Source of the DNA: CAZEGV01 sp964511645
GTDB taxonomy: Bacteria > Bacteroidota > Bacteroidia > Cytophagales > JAAEPT01
Assembly (NCBI GenBank): GCA_964511645.1
Contig: CAZEGV010000004.1
Span: 3,570 to 67,569 of the forward strand
Length of the DNA stretch: 64,000 nucleotides
Direction: 5' to 3'
Part shown: in pieces, positions 1-9,393 of the stretch
Layout: the number at the start of each line of letters is the position of its first letter
Numbering within the stretch: the first letter of the stretch is position 1
Notes under the pieces: model-generated
What the model saw: the letters and a program-made list of their open reading frames with translations, nothing else
The model's database searches: none
Told to the model about the DNA's origin: nothing
Position numbers and translations under genes: made by a program

Positions 1-986
1 GAGATGCCGTTTGCCTAGGATTATTCGACTATTTACGCAAAAGCAAAACCAAATCATTCATCCTATCACTTAGCGGAGGCGCCGACTCATCAGCCTGTGC
101 CGTACTGGTTTACCTTATGCTTCAGAAAGCAATACAAGAGCTAGGATTTGATTTGACTTGCAAAAAAATAGGTCTAATATTTTCATCCGAAAAAGAACTC
201 TATTCCAAAATGCTAATCACAGCATATCAAGCCACCAAAAACTCTGGAAACGAAACATTTACAGCAGCGAAAAAATTAGCAAATTCTATTGGAGCTACTT
301 TTTATAACTGGGAAATTGACGATGAAGTAAACTCTTACACCCAAAAAATAGAAAACGCAATAGGCAGAAACCTAACTTGGACAACCGATGACATCACCTT
401 ACAAAATATCCAAGCACGTACCCGATCACCAATTATATGGATGCTTGCCAATATTTATCACGGACTTTTGCTCACCACATCCAACCGAAGTGAAGGCGAT
501 GTAGGTTATGCCACAATGGACGGAGACACCAGTGGGAGCATAGCTCCAATAGCAGGAATCGATAAAGATTTCTTACGTAAATGGCTCGTATGGGCAGAAA
601 AAAAAGAAAACCTATCAGGGCTATCTTACGTCAACAACCTTGAACCTACCGCAGAATTACGACCTCAAGACCAACACCAATCTGACGAAGATGACCTAAT
701 GCCCTACCACATCATGAAAGAGATAGAAAAACTAGCTATTGGGAAATACAAATCCCCCATTGATACCTATCAATTATTACAAAACAAGAACCTTTGCCAA
801 GCAGATTTATTAAAAACATATATTAAAAAATTCTTCCGACTGTGGTCATACAACCAATGGAAAAGAGAACGACTAGCACCAAACTTTCACTTAGACGAAT
901 TTAATATTGACCCTCGCTCATGGTATCGTTTTCCGATACTTAGTGGCTCGTACCAAGAAGAACTATCAGCGTTAGACAAATATTAG
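1..986 (+). CDS. nadE: NAD(+) synthase, glutamine-hydrolysing (3' part)
   Basis: The gene runs in from before the window; the frame is open from base 3 and no start is visible. The visible part is the synthetase domain, which amidates deamido-NAD with ATP to give NAD in the cytoplasm. The ATP pyrophosphatase P-loop SLSGGADSS lies at bases 69-95, and further family segments follow (NIQARTRSP, TTSNRSEGDVGYATMDGDTS, ELRP and SDEDDLMPY). The N-terminal nitrilase-type glutaminase domain expected for this form is not in the window, so the glutamine-dependent assignment is inferred from the synthetase type. Repeat copy A begins directly after the stop codon. Confidence 0.93.
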   Translation, partial: DAVCLGLFDYLRKSKTKSFILSLSGGADSSACAVLVYLMLQKAIQELGFDLTCKKIGLIFSSEKELYSKMLITAYQATKNSGNETFTAAKKLANSIGATFYNWEIDDEVNSYTQKIENAIGRNLTWTTDDITLQNIQARTRSPIIWMLANIYHGLLLTTSNRSEGDVGYATMDGDTSGSIAPIAGIDKDFLRKWLVWAEKKENLSGLSYVNNLEPTAELRPQDQHQSDEDDLMPYHIMKEIEKLAIGKYKSPIDTYQLLQNKNLCQADLLKTYIKKFFRLWSYNQWKRERLAPNFHLDEFNIDPRSWYRFPILSGSYQEELSALDKY

Positions 987-1098
987 GAGCTTCCCTCACT
1001 CGCTAAAAACGCTTCATAAGGTCGGGCTGTTCGTTATATCTTTTTTATTTGTATATTGTATAAAAGATAAAAAAGGATGCCACTACCATCCCTAAGCC
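987..1098 (+). repeat. Dispersed intergenic repeat, copy A
   Basis: One of six related elements in the window. It carries the shared core TCGGGCT, an AT-rich inverted repeat (TATATCTTTTTT... paired with AAAGATAAAAAAGGAT) and the closing stretch CCACTACCATCCCTAAGCC. It starts immediately after the nadE stop, in the same direction. Its end overlaps the furthest-upstream possible start of the next gene, which argues against that start. Confidence 0.8.
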
Positions 1099-1121
1099 AC
1101 ACACGTAAAAAAACAACTACG

Positions 1122-3359
1122 ATGAAGCATCTATTAGTTTTTCGCATAACTCTTATCCTTATCACAGGAACCTGTTTCTCTCAAAGACCTCCATATATTA
1201 TTGTTGATCAATTTGGTTACCTCCCAGAAGCAAAAAAAATAGCCGTACTCAAAAACCCACAAACAGGCTTTGACAACAGTAATACTTACACACCAAGCCC
1301 AACAATATCACTCATCAACAAAACCACCGGCTCTACAATCTTTACCGCTAGTCCACAAATATGGAATAACGGTAATACAGACCCATCTTCAGGAGACAAA
1401 GTATGGAGATTTGATTTTAGCTCCATCACCACAATAGGTGAATACTACATCCAAGATATCGCCAACAACGAAACATCTTACACTTTTGTAATATCCGACA
1501 CCGTTTATAACGCTGCACTCAAACACGCCTTTAGGTATTTTTATTATCAACGTTCTAACTTCTCCAAAGAAGCTCAATATGCAGGAAATTGGACTGACGG
1601 GATAGACCATATGGGTCCTCTTCAAGATGCCGAATGTAGGTTATATTCTACCAAAACAGACATTTCAACCCAGCGTGACTTACGTGGTGGTTGGTATGAT
1701 GCTGGCGATTATAACAAATACACATCATGGACAGCCGACTATATCATCCAACTCTTAATGACATACAAAGAAAACCCAAGCATCTGGACAGATGATTTTG
1801 GTATTCCAGAATCAGAAAATGGAATTTCAGACCTCTTGGATGAAATAAAATACGGATTAGACCATCTTTTACGGCTTCAAGAAAGCAATGGAGGATTATT
1901 ATCAGTAGTCTCTTGCGGAGATGCAAGTCCACCTAGTACCGCAACAGCTCAAAGCCTTTATGGACCTGCTACAACTAATTCCTCACTAATGGGAGCTTCA
2001 GCTTTTGCACTAGCAGCTACCATTTACACTGATAACACCTATAATCAAACACTTAAAATCGCAGCAGAAAATGCTTGGAGTTTTGCTATTGACAACCCCA
2101 ATCTAAAATTCTACAATAATGACGCAACTTACGGCACACAAGGAATAGCAGCAGGGCAACAAGAAGTAAATGATTACAAAAGGGCAATGTCCAAACTAAA
2201 AGCAGCAGCTTACTTATATGCCGCTACAGGAAACAACACTTACAAAATATTTTTTGAGAATAATTACACTAATGCTCATATGATTCAATGGTACTATGTA
2301 TATCCATTTGAGGCTCAAATACAAGATATGCTTTTGTACTACGCCTCTCTTACCGGAATAAATAACACCGTTTCAAACACCATCATATCACGGTATCAAG
2401 CAGGCATGGATAAAGACGAAATCTTTATTGCTTATGACAATGACAACGACTCTTATCTATCTCACCTCAAAGATTACACTTGGGGTAGTAATGGGCAAAA
2501 ATCAAAAGTAGGCTTAGAATACATGAACCTTATCAATTATAACATTTACACCGCACGCCATACTGATGCCAAAAATGCAGCTTCGCATTATATACACTAC
2601 CTACACGGAGTTAATCCTAAAAACATAAGCTACCTCACTAACATGAATAATTTGGGGGCTGAAAACTCGGTCAATGAAATTTTTCATTCTTGGTTTAATG
2701 ATGATAACCCATTATATGATAGAGTTGGCGTATCTACTTATGGTCCAGCTCCTGGCTTCCTAGCAGGCGGTCCCAACCCTAATTATAGCATAGACGGGTG
2801 TTGCCCTAATGATTGTGATGGAGTTGCTAATAATGCAAAATGTTTATCCGAAGATTTAAGTATCATCTTAAATCAACCCGATCAAAAGTCTTATAAAGAC
2901 TTTAACAACTCTTGGCCATTAAATTCATGGGAAGTAACTGAAAATAGTAATAATTATCAAGTGCACTACCTAAGATTATTAGCCAATTTCATTAAAAAAC
3001 CTGACTGCAATGGTGACAAGGGAGGTACAGCAATTGTTGATTCTTGCGGAACTTGTGTAGAAGGTAATACAGGGATAACAGGGATATATAACCCTAACTT
3101 ATGTATTACAGGAATTAAAGAATATAAACACCGTTTTTCCTTTTCAGTTTACCCCAACCCTATTAACGATGAGATTACCCTTTCTAGCTCTATACCAGGC
3201 ATTAGTGAAGTATCCGATGTAAAGGGGAATTTAAAAGCGACATTGGGCATCGGTAACTCAAACAAAAAAATAAATCTATCAAATTGGGAATCAGGGATTT
3301 ATATATTCAGAATAAGTACTTCAAAAGGTAATCAAACTATCAAAATCACTAAACTTTAA
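1122..3359 (+). CDS. Secreted glycoside hydrolase family 9 protein with T9SS tail
   Basis: A predicted endo-glucanase or related beta-glycanase of family GH9, exported and probably secreted or surface-bound by type IX secretion. Residues 1-21 are a signal peptide (MKHLLVFRITLILITGTCFS). An Ig-like domain of the CelD N-terminal type follows. The GH9 catalytic domain contains GGWYDAGDYNKY with the paired Asp residues near 193/196, then YLHGVNPKNISY, and near residue 604 the Glu in NSWEVTEN, the likely acid. A Cys-rich linker (CNGDKGGTAIVDSCGTC) leads to a Por-type sorting tail starting at SVYPNP and ending IKITKL. An earlier in-frame start at 1077 lies inside repeat A and would hide the signal peptide, so 1122 is preferred. 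No other polysaccharide-degradation genes are adjacent. The substrate is unknown. Confidence 0.9.
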   Translation: MKHLLVFRITLILITGTCFSQRPPYIIVDQFGYLPEAKKIAVLKNPQTGFDNSNTYTPSPTISLINKTTGSTIFTASPQIWNNGNTDPSSGDKVWRFDFSSITTIGEYYIQDIANNETSYTFVISDTVYNAALKHAFRYFYYQRSNFSKEAQYAGNWTDGIDHMGPLQDAECRLYSTKTDISTQRDLRGGWYDAGDYNKYTSWTADYIIQLLMTYKENPSIWTDDFGIPESENGISDLLDEIKYGLDHLLRLQESNGGLLSVVSCGDASPPSTATAQSLYGPATTNSSLMGASAFALAATIYTDNTYNQTLKIAAENAWSFAIDNPNLKFYNNDATYGTQGIAAGQQEVNDYKRAMSKLKAAAYLYAATGNNTYKIFFENNYTNAHMIQWYYVYPFEAQIQDMLLYYASLTGINNTVSNTIISRYQAGMDKDEIFIAYDNDNDSYLSHLKDYTWGSNGQKSKVGLEYMNLINYNIYTARHTDAKNAASHYIHYLHGVNPKNISYLTNMNNLGAENSVNEIFHSWFNDDNPLYDRVGVSTYGPAPGFLAGGPNPNYSIDGCCPNDCDGVANNAKCLSEDLSIILNQPDQKSYKDFNNSWPLNSWEVTENSNNYQVHYLRLLANFIKKPDCNGDKGGTAIVDSCGTCVEGNTGITGIYNPNLCITGIKEYKHRFSFSVYPNPINDEITLSSSIPGISEVSDVKGNLKATLGIGNSNKKINLSNWESGIYIFRISTSKGNQTIKITKL

Positions 3360-3402
3360 AACCTCCTTTTTATTAATTTAATTTTTGCTATTTTAGGTTA
3401 AA

Positions 3403-3433
3403 TTGGTTTATATGTGATAAAGAATTATCTTTG
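3403..3433 (+). promoter_or_regulatory. Bacteroidota-type promoter for the E2 gene
   Basis: A -7 element TATCTTTG (3426-3433) matches TAnnTTTG. A TTG at 3403-3405 lies 20 nt upstream, the spacing expected for the phylum's -33 element. The leader to the ATG at 3483 is about 45 nt. Confidence 0.65.
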
Positions 3434-3482
3434 TAAAATTACATGAGTGATAACTAGTATTCCAAAAATTTAAAATTACAAT

Positions 3483-4811
3483 ATGGCTATAGTAGAGGTT
3501 CGTATGCCCAAAATGGGAGAAAGTGTGATTGAAGGCACCATTTTGAAATGGATGAAGGGAGTTGGTGATAAGATCAATGAAGACGACTCTTTACTAGAAG
3601 TAGGTACAGACAAAGTAGATACCGAAATACCGGCACCTAGTGATGGTGTTATTAAAACTTTACTCTACAAAGAAGGTGACGTCGTGCAAGTAGGACTTCC
3701 TATTGCTGAGATAGAAACCAACGGAACAGTAGCAACACCTAAACCCTCTCCTGCTATAGATAGTGCACCTATACAAAAATCAAATAACGACATACCTGGA
3801 ACTGAGCTACTACAACCAATCACAGAAGTTACAACACCTGTAAACTTAAACGGTAGCAACAATGGATTTTTCTCTCCTTTGGTACTCAATATTGCCAAAA
3901 ATGAAGACATATCATTTGAAGAATTAAGCAAAATAGCGGGAAGCGGAAAAGATGGAAGAGTTACTAAAAAAGATATTCTCAGCTTAGTTGAGAATAAATC
4001 TAACAATGTCCCAATCACTGCTCAAGTAGAAACTACTAAATCAATCATATCTTCTCCTGCAACACCTGTATCGTCACCAGCTAAGTCGATAAGCGGAGAA
4101 CATGAAATAATAGAAATGGGGCGTATGCGTCAGATAATTGCCAAAAGAATGGTAGAATCGATGCAAATCGCACCTCACGTTACTTCTTTTGTAGAAGCAG
4201 ATGTCACCAATGTAGTTTTCTGGAGAAATAGACTCAAAACACATTTTAAAGAAAAAGAAGGTGTAGCTTTAACACTAACACCGTTATTTATAGAAGCCGT
4301 AGTAAAGTCTCTCAAAGACTACCCTATGATGAACGTATCGGTAGATGATAGCGGTAGCCGTATTATTGTCAAAAAAGACATTAATATAGGTATTGCCGTA
4401 GCTTTACCTAGTGGAGACTTAATTGTGCCTGTTATTCATAATGCTGACCGATACAATCTCGTGGGGCTTACTACAAAGGTAAATGATTTAGCTAGACGTG
4501 CTAAACAAAACCAACTAAGTCCAGACGACCTACAAGGCGGCACATACACTATCTCAAATATGGGTTCTTTTGGCAATGTAATGGGTACACCTATACTTGT
4601 ACAACCTCAAGTAGGTATTTTGGCACTTGGTGCGATACAAAAGAAACCCGCAGTAATAGAAACTGACCAAGGAGATACTATTGGAATTAGACATATGATG
4701 TACTTATCACATACTTATGATCACAGAGTAGTTGATGGTTCTTTAGGAGGGATGTTCGTACGAAAAGTAGCTGACTATCTTGAAGGGTTTGATTTAGACA
4801 GAGAGGTTTAA
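3483..4811 (+). CDS. 2-oxoacid dehydrogenase complex E2, dihydrolipoamide acyltransferase
   Basis: The E2 core of a 2-oxoacid dehydrogenase complex, probably the branched-chain type. It moves an acyl group from lipoamide to CoA in the cytoplasm. An N-terminal lipoyl domain spans residues 3-78 with the lipoylated Lys at about 44 (VGTDKVDTEIPAP; the usual ETDK reads GTDK). A peripheral subunit-binding domain lies near 129-165 (SPLVLNIAKNEDISFEELSK), after a Pro/Thr/Ser-rich linker. The catalytic domain fills the rest and ends with DHRVVDG at 413-419, which holds the active His and Asp. E1 and E3 genes are not adjacent. The substrate class cannot be read from the sequence alone; a pyruvate or 2-oxoglutarate E2 is possible but the architecture fits the branched-chain group best. 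Confidence 0.9.
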   Translation: MAIVEVRMPKMGESVIEGTILKWMKGVGDKINEDDSLLEVGTDKVDTEIPAPSDGVIKTLLYKEGDVVQVGLPIAEIETNGTVATPKPSPAIDSAPIQKSNNDIPGTELLQPITEVTTPVNLNGSNNGFFSPLVLNIAKNEDISFEELSKIAGSGKDGRVTKKDILSLVENKSNNVPITAQVETTKSIISSPATPVSSPAKSISGEHEIIEMGRMRQIIAKRMVESMQIAPHVTSFVEADVTNVVFWRNRLKTHFKEKEGVALTLTPLFIEAVVKSLKDYPMMNVSVDDSGSRIIVKKDINIGIAVALPSGDLIVPVIHNADRYNLVGLTTKVNDLARRAKQNQLSPDDLQGGTYTISNMGSFGNVMGTPILVQPQVGILALGAIQKKPAVIETDQGDTIGIRHMMYLSHTYDHRVVDGSLGGMFVRKVADYLEGFDLDREV

Positions 4812-4839
4812 TAGCATCAAACCTCTCGTCTTATAAAAA

Positions 4840-6069
4840 TTAACGTGTTCTAATCGCTTTCACAAATACCCCCTGACTATCTTTTGTGTCATAAATCTCA
4901 ATAATCCCTTCAGCATCCAATCCTCTTGCGATAGAATAAGCTGGACCAAAGGCATAACCTTTTTTCGGTAAATCAGATTTTACAAAATGTTGTAAGTCAA
5001 CAAAACCACTTGATTTGCTTTCTACTTCTTTTAACTCTTTCACCAAACCTTCTTTAGATATAATATTAAAAGCATCAAGTGACACTTCTTTTACTGGCTG
5101 TGGTTTCTTCTCTACTACTTGTTGAACAGAAGCTGCTGGAGTTATTACTTCTTTAACTTCAGTTATTGGGTTTAGCTTTACACTAATTGGTTTAGCAACT
5201 GTTACTTTCTTTACTTGAGCCTGTGGCTTAATTTTAACAACTTTTACTTTTGCTGTTTTTTTCTTTACCGCTTTGGTTGTAGCTACTACTTTTTTAGGTT
5301 TAGCGGTAGGTGTACTTTTCTTCACTATACTTGTTGTGGGTTTTACTACTTGTTTTGAAATAACTGCAGTTACCTCTTTAGCTAATTTCTCAGCATCTTT
5401 TAAGTCCTTAGAAGAAGGGAATCCAGCATAATGCATGTCATTTAATTCCTTCCACTTATTCAATACTTTTTTATTTGGGAATGCTAGATCTAATATTTTG
5501 GTATTATTTAATAAGTCTCTAAGCTCTTCCTTAGTGGTTAGTGAAATACTTAAGTCTATCAATCCGTTAGACGTTCTTTCTTTAACATGCCCAGAGATTA
5601 TCTTTTTTGATTTTGATTCCCACCATTTTGATCCTTCTCCTTCTGCACAAAATTTACTTAGGCTATTTCTAATTGCAACTTCTAGTTGGTTGACAAGTGG
5701 GGAGATTGATAATGAAACGTGGTCAGAAACTTCGTCTACTAATAATTGAATATTTGTAAATCCTAGTTTTTTACGGACATGAGTTAATAAATCATGGCGA
5801 AATGAGTCTAGTTTGGCTAAACTTGTACTTGATAAACTAATAATAAAATGCTCGCTTCCTTTTGAAGTTTCTTGTATTTTTAAGTTAATCCCTAGCTTTT
5901 TATCTTGTATAACACTTTCTTTGGTGGTGTTTTTTAAAACTGCATTAGTCCATAATTTGTCTGAGTAGCACAATGCCATTGCTAATGATCTGAATGTTTT
6001 AATTTCTGATTTCCCTGATGTGTCAGAGATCAATATTTCGTATTGGAATGTTTGGTTTTTGTTTATCAT
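4840..6069 (-). CDS. Unrecognised protein with Lys/Ala/Val-rich linker
   Basis: Not recognised. The N-terminal ~240 residues look globular and contain LEVAIRNSLSKFC followed by a WW pair and ELNDMHYAGFP, faintly like HEPN-type domains of the Swt1 group; this is a guess from pattern only. About residues 245-330 are a low-complexity basic stretch rich in K, A, V, T and P (for example PKKVVATTKAVKKKTAKVK), resembling histone H1-type tails. The last ~75 residues are again globular (GFVDLQHFVKSDLPKKGYAF ...). There is no signal peptide or membrane segment, so it is probably cytoplasmic or nucleoid-associated. An in-frame GTG start at 6093 would add eight residues (MSKSKKKA); the ATG at 6069 is chosen. 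It is convergent with the E2 gene. Confidence 0.7.
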   Translation of the reverse strand: MINKNQTFQYEILISDTSGKSEIKTFRSLAMALCYSDKLWTNAVLKNTTKESVIQDKKLGINLKIQETSKGSEHFIISLSSTSLAKLDSFRHDLLTHVRKKLGFTNIQLLVDEVSDHVSLSISPLVNQLEVAIRNSLSKFCAEGEGSKWWESKSKKIISGHVKERTSNGLIDLSISLTTKEELRDLLNNTKILDLAFPNKKVLNKWKELNDMHYAGFPSSKDLKDAEKLAKEVTAVISKQVVKPTTSIVKKSTPTAKPKKVVATTKAVKKKTAKVKVVKIKPQAQVKKVTVAKPISVKLNPITEVKEVITPAASVQQVVEKKPQPVKEVSLDAFNIISKEGLVKELKEVESKSSGFVDLQHFVKSDLPKKGYAFGPAYSIARGLDAEGIIEIYDTKDSQGVFVKAIRTR

Positions 6070-6154
6070 AGCTTTTTTTTTAGACTTGCTCACTTGAACA
6101 GCTTTTCAAAATAAGTATAATATTTAATTTAACCAAGAAAAATAGGATAGAAAT

Positions 6155-6238
6155 GGCTTAGGGATTGACGTGGAAATCCTTCCCGATTTTTTTTCGGGAA
6201 GATTGGGAACAAAAAGCCCGACCGACAGGGAAGCCCCC
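6155..6238 (-). repeat. Dispersed intergenic repeat, copy B
   Basis: Minus-strand copy of the six-member family: core TCGGGCT, an inverted repeat AATCTTCCCGA / TCGGGAAGGATT and the closing end CACGTCAATCCCTAAGCC. It starts 17 nt after the stop of the DUF5686 gene, in that gene's direction. Its closing end is shared with copy E. Confidence 0.82.
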
Positions 6239-6254
6239 AATTTTCAAATCTAAA

Positions 6255-8723
6255 CTACAAAGTAACCAAGATAGCTGCTTTTATAGTTAAATTTTGTGCT
6301 TTGGGTAGGTCTGTATAACTCAGCCTGTGATAGATTTGTACACGTAAGAATTTAAAAATATTTTCTAATCCATAACCAATTTCAGCATAAGGCTTAGCTT
6401 CCAATGTGTTCAATTTCAAATTTCCAGATGCATCTAGCTTTTTATTGATTTCAGATAGCCCTCCCCAAACAATATTGGAGGTCATTACGGCACGCCACTT
6501 AAGCTTTTTGATTAAAGGAATTCTATTCATAAAAAATCCATCAAATCGATGAACGTGAGTAAACTGAATATATTCATCTGAAGCAAATTCAAAAAAGTTC
6601 ATTGTATTATTGGCATATACCGAATAGAAAGGGGTAGGGTTTCCTAAATGAACTTTGAGTAAATGTAAAGGTACGGGATTGAAAATTTTACCTCCTTTAA
6701 TCCAAAATTTAGTTCTCCCGAATCCTCCTAAGCCTATTTTCTTAAACACAGTCAAGTCCAACCTGTGGTATTCTAAATCACTACCTAATACTCCGCTTGC
6801 TCCATAGGTATAGTCAAGGTCAAAAGTAGGCCATTTGGAACCTCCCAGACGCTTTCTATTGATTCCATTTACAGCATAAACTTCATTCTTGGCAAATCTT
6901 AAGCTTGTTACTATTTCGTTGGTTGTTAGGTTTGATTTGATTTCTGATTGGTTATTTGGGTTATGATAGGCGTAGTTAAATAAAGGGCTTTTTTCGTTAT
7001 GTTTTAATTTTATTTTGGTAGAGAAATGCCTATTTAGCTGTCTGTAAATAGATACACTTTGCTCATTGTTCCACATTGCACCGCTCTGAGTCCCCCATTT
7101 TGTAAAGATATCAAAAAGCTCACTTTGTACTAAACCTGTAATGCCTAATAAGTCTATTTCATTTTTGGATGCAAATTGTAATTCTGTCCATGGTTTTCTG
7201 TGTACAATAATCTTAACTTTTGCTCCATACTTCCAAGCATTGTCTCCTGTTCCGTAAGCTGTATATCCTTGTAGTTGTATGTTGCTACTGAATTCATTAA
7301 ATGTTTTAAAACCTAATCTTAAGCGATGTTTTTCAATAGTATTATAGGCGTACAATCTACTGTATGTCCCTAACCATATTTTTTTGTTTAATATTGGGTA
7401 ACGTCCACCAAATACGGCATCTATGATGTCTAAATATGATTTCACAATTGGTGAATCACTTACTTCTTTTACTAATTCATTTGCACGAAGTTCATCGGCA
7501 GTAAGGGAATCTGCTCTGTTTTCTTTCCAAAATTTTTCTGATTTATCTCTTCTGTCATCTGCCAAATCAAGACCATATTCAAAGTGTTTATCAGGAAACT
7601 CATCTATCAATTTAACATTTGAATAAGCGGTACGGGTTCTTATAAGTAAACCTGTCATGTTTTTACTCAGCTCCTTCACTCCTACTTCTAGGTAAGTGTC
7701 TTTAGGGAACCAAAAACTTTCTTCTGATTTTTTCCATTCCCTATTGATTGAGAGTTTGTCGATAAAATTAAGATTAGCCGTTTCCTGTAGCTTCATTTCT
7801 AACCTACGGATTGCATAATCACTATAACCGATATACATCTCACCAACAAAAGCTAAGTCTTGGGCTCTTTTGGGTCTAAATTTGATATAATAGACGGAAT
7901 CTCCTTGATATATTATACTTGTATCTAGTAGCATGTATTTATAATTAGATTTCCAAAAGGCCGATACTGGTGAGAGTAATTCTTTTCCAAATGCTGTAAT
8001 CGTATTGTCGTACAAATTAAATTGCTGATATGATGCTCCTACAAATTGAGATACCAAACCACCGTCTTCAATCCCTAAACCACTTGCTTTGGTGGCTACT
8101 ACGGTTTCTTTTTGAGTGTAAGGGTTGTTTTTAGCTGAAAATTTTGACACTGTTTCAAAGATGTAAATTGGTAACAAGTCATTTCCATCTTCATCCTTTA
8201 GCAAGTCTAACTCTTGTACAGCCTCTCCTATTTTTTGTAAGATTTTTTTTTCTTTAAATTTTTCGGTGATATTATCTGCGTCAACTTCTATCCTACTGTA
8301 ACTATCATATTTATAACCCGATGACTTACTATAATCATTTTGTTTTTTATATCTGTTAATCTCTCTTAATACATTAAAAGCAGGGTTCTCGGCAGCCACT
8401 AAAACTACTTTCTCTAATTCTACGGCATCTTCTCCTGTGTAAATGTCAATTATCTGAATAGACTCATTCGTTACGTAAATAGATTTAGGTTTTATTCCAA
8501 AGGCAAGTACCCGCAAGCTATCATCTCCAGATGGCAATGAGATGCTGTACTTCCCATCTATATCAGTTTGGGTAGTTTTACTTGTTTTTACAGATTTGAT
8601 TGTAGCAAATGGCAAAGTAGATTCTCCATCTTGGGCATATACCACACCTGATACGTTCACCTGAGCCAAAGAAGCTAGAGATACGCAAAAAATAGCTATA
8701 ATTAATAATACTTGTTTTCTCAT
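6255..8723 (-). CDS. DUF5686 / carboxypeptidase-regulatory-like outer membrane protein
   Basis: A large outer-membrane protein family of Bacteroidota with no settled function. A signal peptide (MRKQVLLIIAIFCVSLASLA) is followed by a CarboxypepD_reg-like beta domain, as in TonB-dependent receptors (VSGVVYAQDGESTLPFATI), and then a long DUF5686 region predicted to form a C-terminal beta-barrel. The protein is about 822 residues from the ATG at 8723. That ATG overlaps the trmH stop as ATGA, so the two are translationally coupled; a longer in-frame start at 8780 would bury the signal peptide. A second DUF5686 paralogue lies at 49693-52020. The C-terminus ends in alternating hydrophobic residues as in barrel proteins. 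Confidence 0.85.
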   Translation of the reverse strand: MRKQVLLIIAIFCVSLASLAQVNVSGVVYAQDGESTLPFATIKSVKTSKTTQTDIDGKYSISLPSGDDSLRVLAFGIKPKSIYVTNESIQIIDIYTGEDAVELEKVVLVAAENPAFNVLREINRYKKQNDYSKSSGYKYDSYSRIEVDADNITEKFKEKKILQKIGEAVQELDLLKDEDGNDLLPIYIFETVSKFSAKNNPYTQKETVVATKASGLGIEDGGLVSQFVGASYQQFNLYDNTITAFGKELLSPVSAFWKSNYKYMLLDTSIIYQGDSVYYIKFRPKRAQDLAFVGEMYIGYSDYAIRRLEMKLQETANLNFIDKLSINREWKKSEESFWFPKDTYLEVGVKELSKNMTGLLIRTRTAYSNVKLIDEFPDKHFEYGLDLADDRRDKSEKFWKENRADSLTADELRANELVKEVSDSPIVKSYLDIIDAVFGGRYPILNKKIWLGTYSRLYAYNTIEKHRLRLGFKTFNEFSSNIQLQGYTAYGTGDNAWKYGAKVKIIVHRKPWTELQFASKNEIDLLGITGLVQSELFDIFTKWGTQSGAMWNNEQSVSIYRQLNRHFSTKIKLKHNEKSPLFNYAYHNPNNQSEIKSNLTTNEIVTSLRFAKNEVYAVNGINRKRLGGSKWPTFDLDYTYGASGVLGSDLEYHRLDLTVFKKIGLGGFGRTKFWIKGGKIFNPVPLHLLKVHLGNPTPFYSVYANNTMNFFEFASDEYIQFTHVHRFDGFFMNRIPLIKKLKWRAVMTSNIVWGGLSEINKKLDASGNLKLNTLEAKPYAEIGYGLENIFKFLRVQIYHRLSYTDLPKAQNLTIKAAILVTL

Positions 8724-9382
8724 TTTTCCAAAAACTGTTCTTCCAGTTGAGCAGCACTTTTTACTATTCTTTTGTACCACTTCAAAGTTAACTCTTTTCT
8801 TTCCTCTTCCGAAAGATAAAAATTAATTTTTTCATTTCTCATCTTAAAAGACAAGTGTTGCATACAAAGGGCCGCACTTACCGAGATATTAAAACTTTCG
8901 GTAAAGCCATACATAGGGATTTTTACAAACTCATCTGCCTCAGTTCTCACCTCATCGCTAATACCTTCTTGCTCTGTACCAAAGACCAAAGCAAAAGGTG
9001 TAGACACGTCAAAATCATCCAAATCTATATCATCAGTATGTGGAGTGGTGGCTACAATTCTATAACCTTTCTTTTTGAGTTTCTGTAAGGTTTCTACCGT
9101 TGCACTTTCTTTATTTTCGTTACTGTATTGATGTAAATCAATCCATTTGGAAGACCCTAGCACAACTTTAGGATTCAATTCGTACTTGAATTTATTTTCG
9201 ATAACATGTAAATCCTGTACTCCAAAACAATCACACGTTCTGATTACAGCACTAGCATTATGGGGCTGAAAAATATCTTCTAGCACAATAGTCATGTGAC
9301 GTGTACGCTGAGATAAAACTTTTTGTATTTTACCTTTTTTATTGTCTGTAATAAATGTTGCCAAGTATTCTGTAAATGTCAT
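8720..9382 (-). CDS. trmH: tRNA (guanosine-2'-O-)-methyltransferase, SpoU family
   Basis: A SPOUT methyltransferase predicted to 2'-O-methylate G18 of tRNAs with S-adenosylmethionine. The three SpoU motifs are visible: motif 1 with HNASAVIRTCDCFGVQ, motif 2 FGTEQEGIS and motif 3 ESFNISVSAALC. At 220 residues with a short basic C-terminal helix it fits TrmH. It lies 11 nt after parC and overlaps the next gene by four bases, in a parC-trmH-DUF5686 operon. Confidence 0.92.
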   Translation of the reverse strand: MTFTEYLATFITDNKKGKIQKVLSQRTRHMTIVLEDIFQPHNASAVIRTCDCFGVQDLHVIENKFKYELNPKVVLGSSKWIDLHQYSNENKESATVETLQKLKKKGYRIVATTPHTDDIDLDDFDVSTPFALVFGTEQEGISDEVRTEADEFVKIPMYGFTESFNISVSAALCMQHLSFKMRNEKINFYLSEEERKELTLKWYKRIVKSAAQLEEQFLEK

Positions 9383-9393
9383 CTTAGAACTAT

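Noticed and set aside
1077..1121. Upstream start of the GH9 gene
   Set aside because: It lies in repeat copy A and adds 15 residues before a good signal peptide.
3665..4018. 117-codon minus-strand frame inside the E2 gene
   Set aside because: It overlaps the lipoyl linker region of E2; composition is that of a shadow frame.
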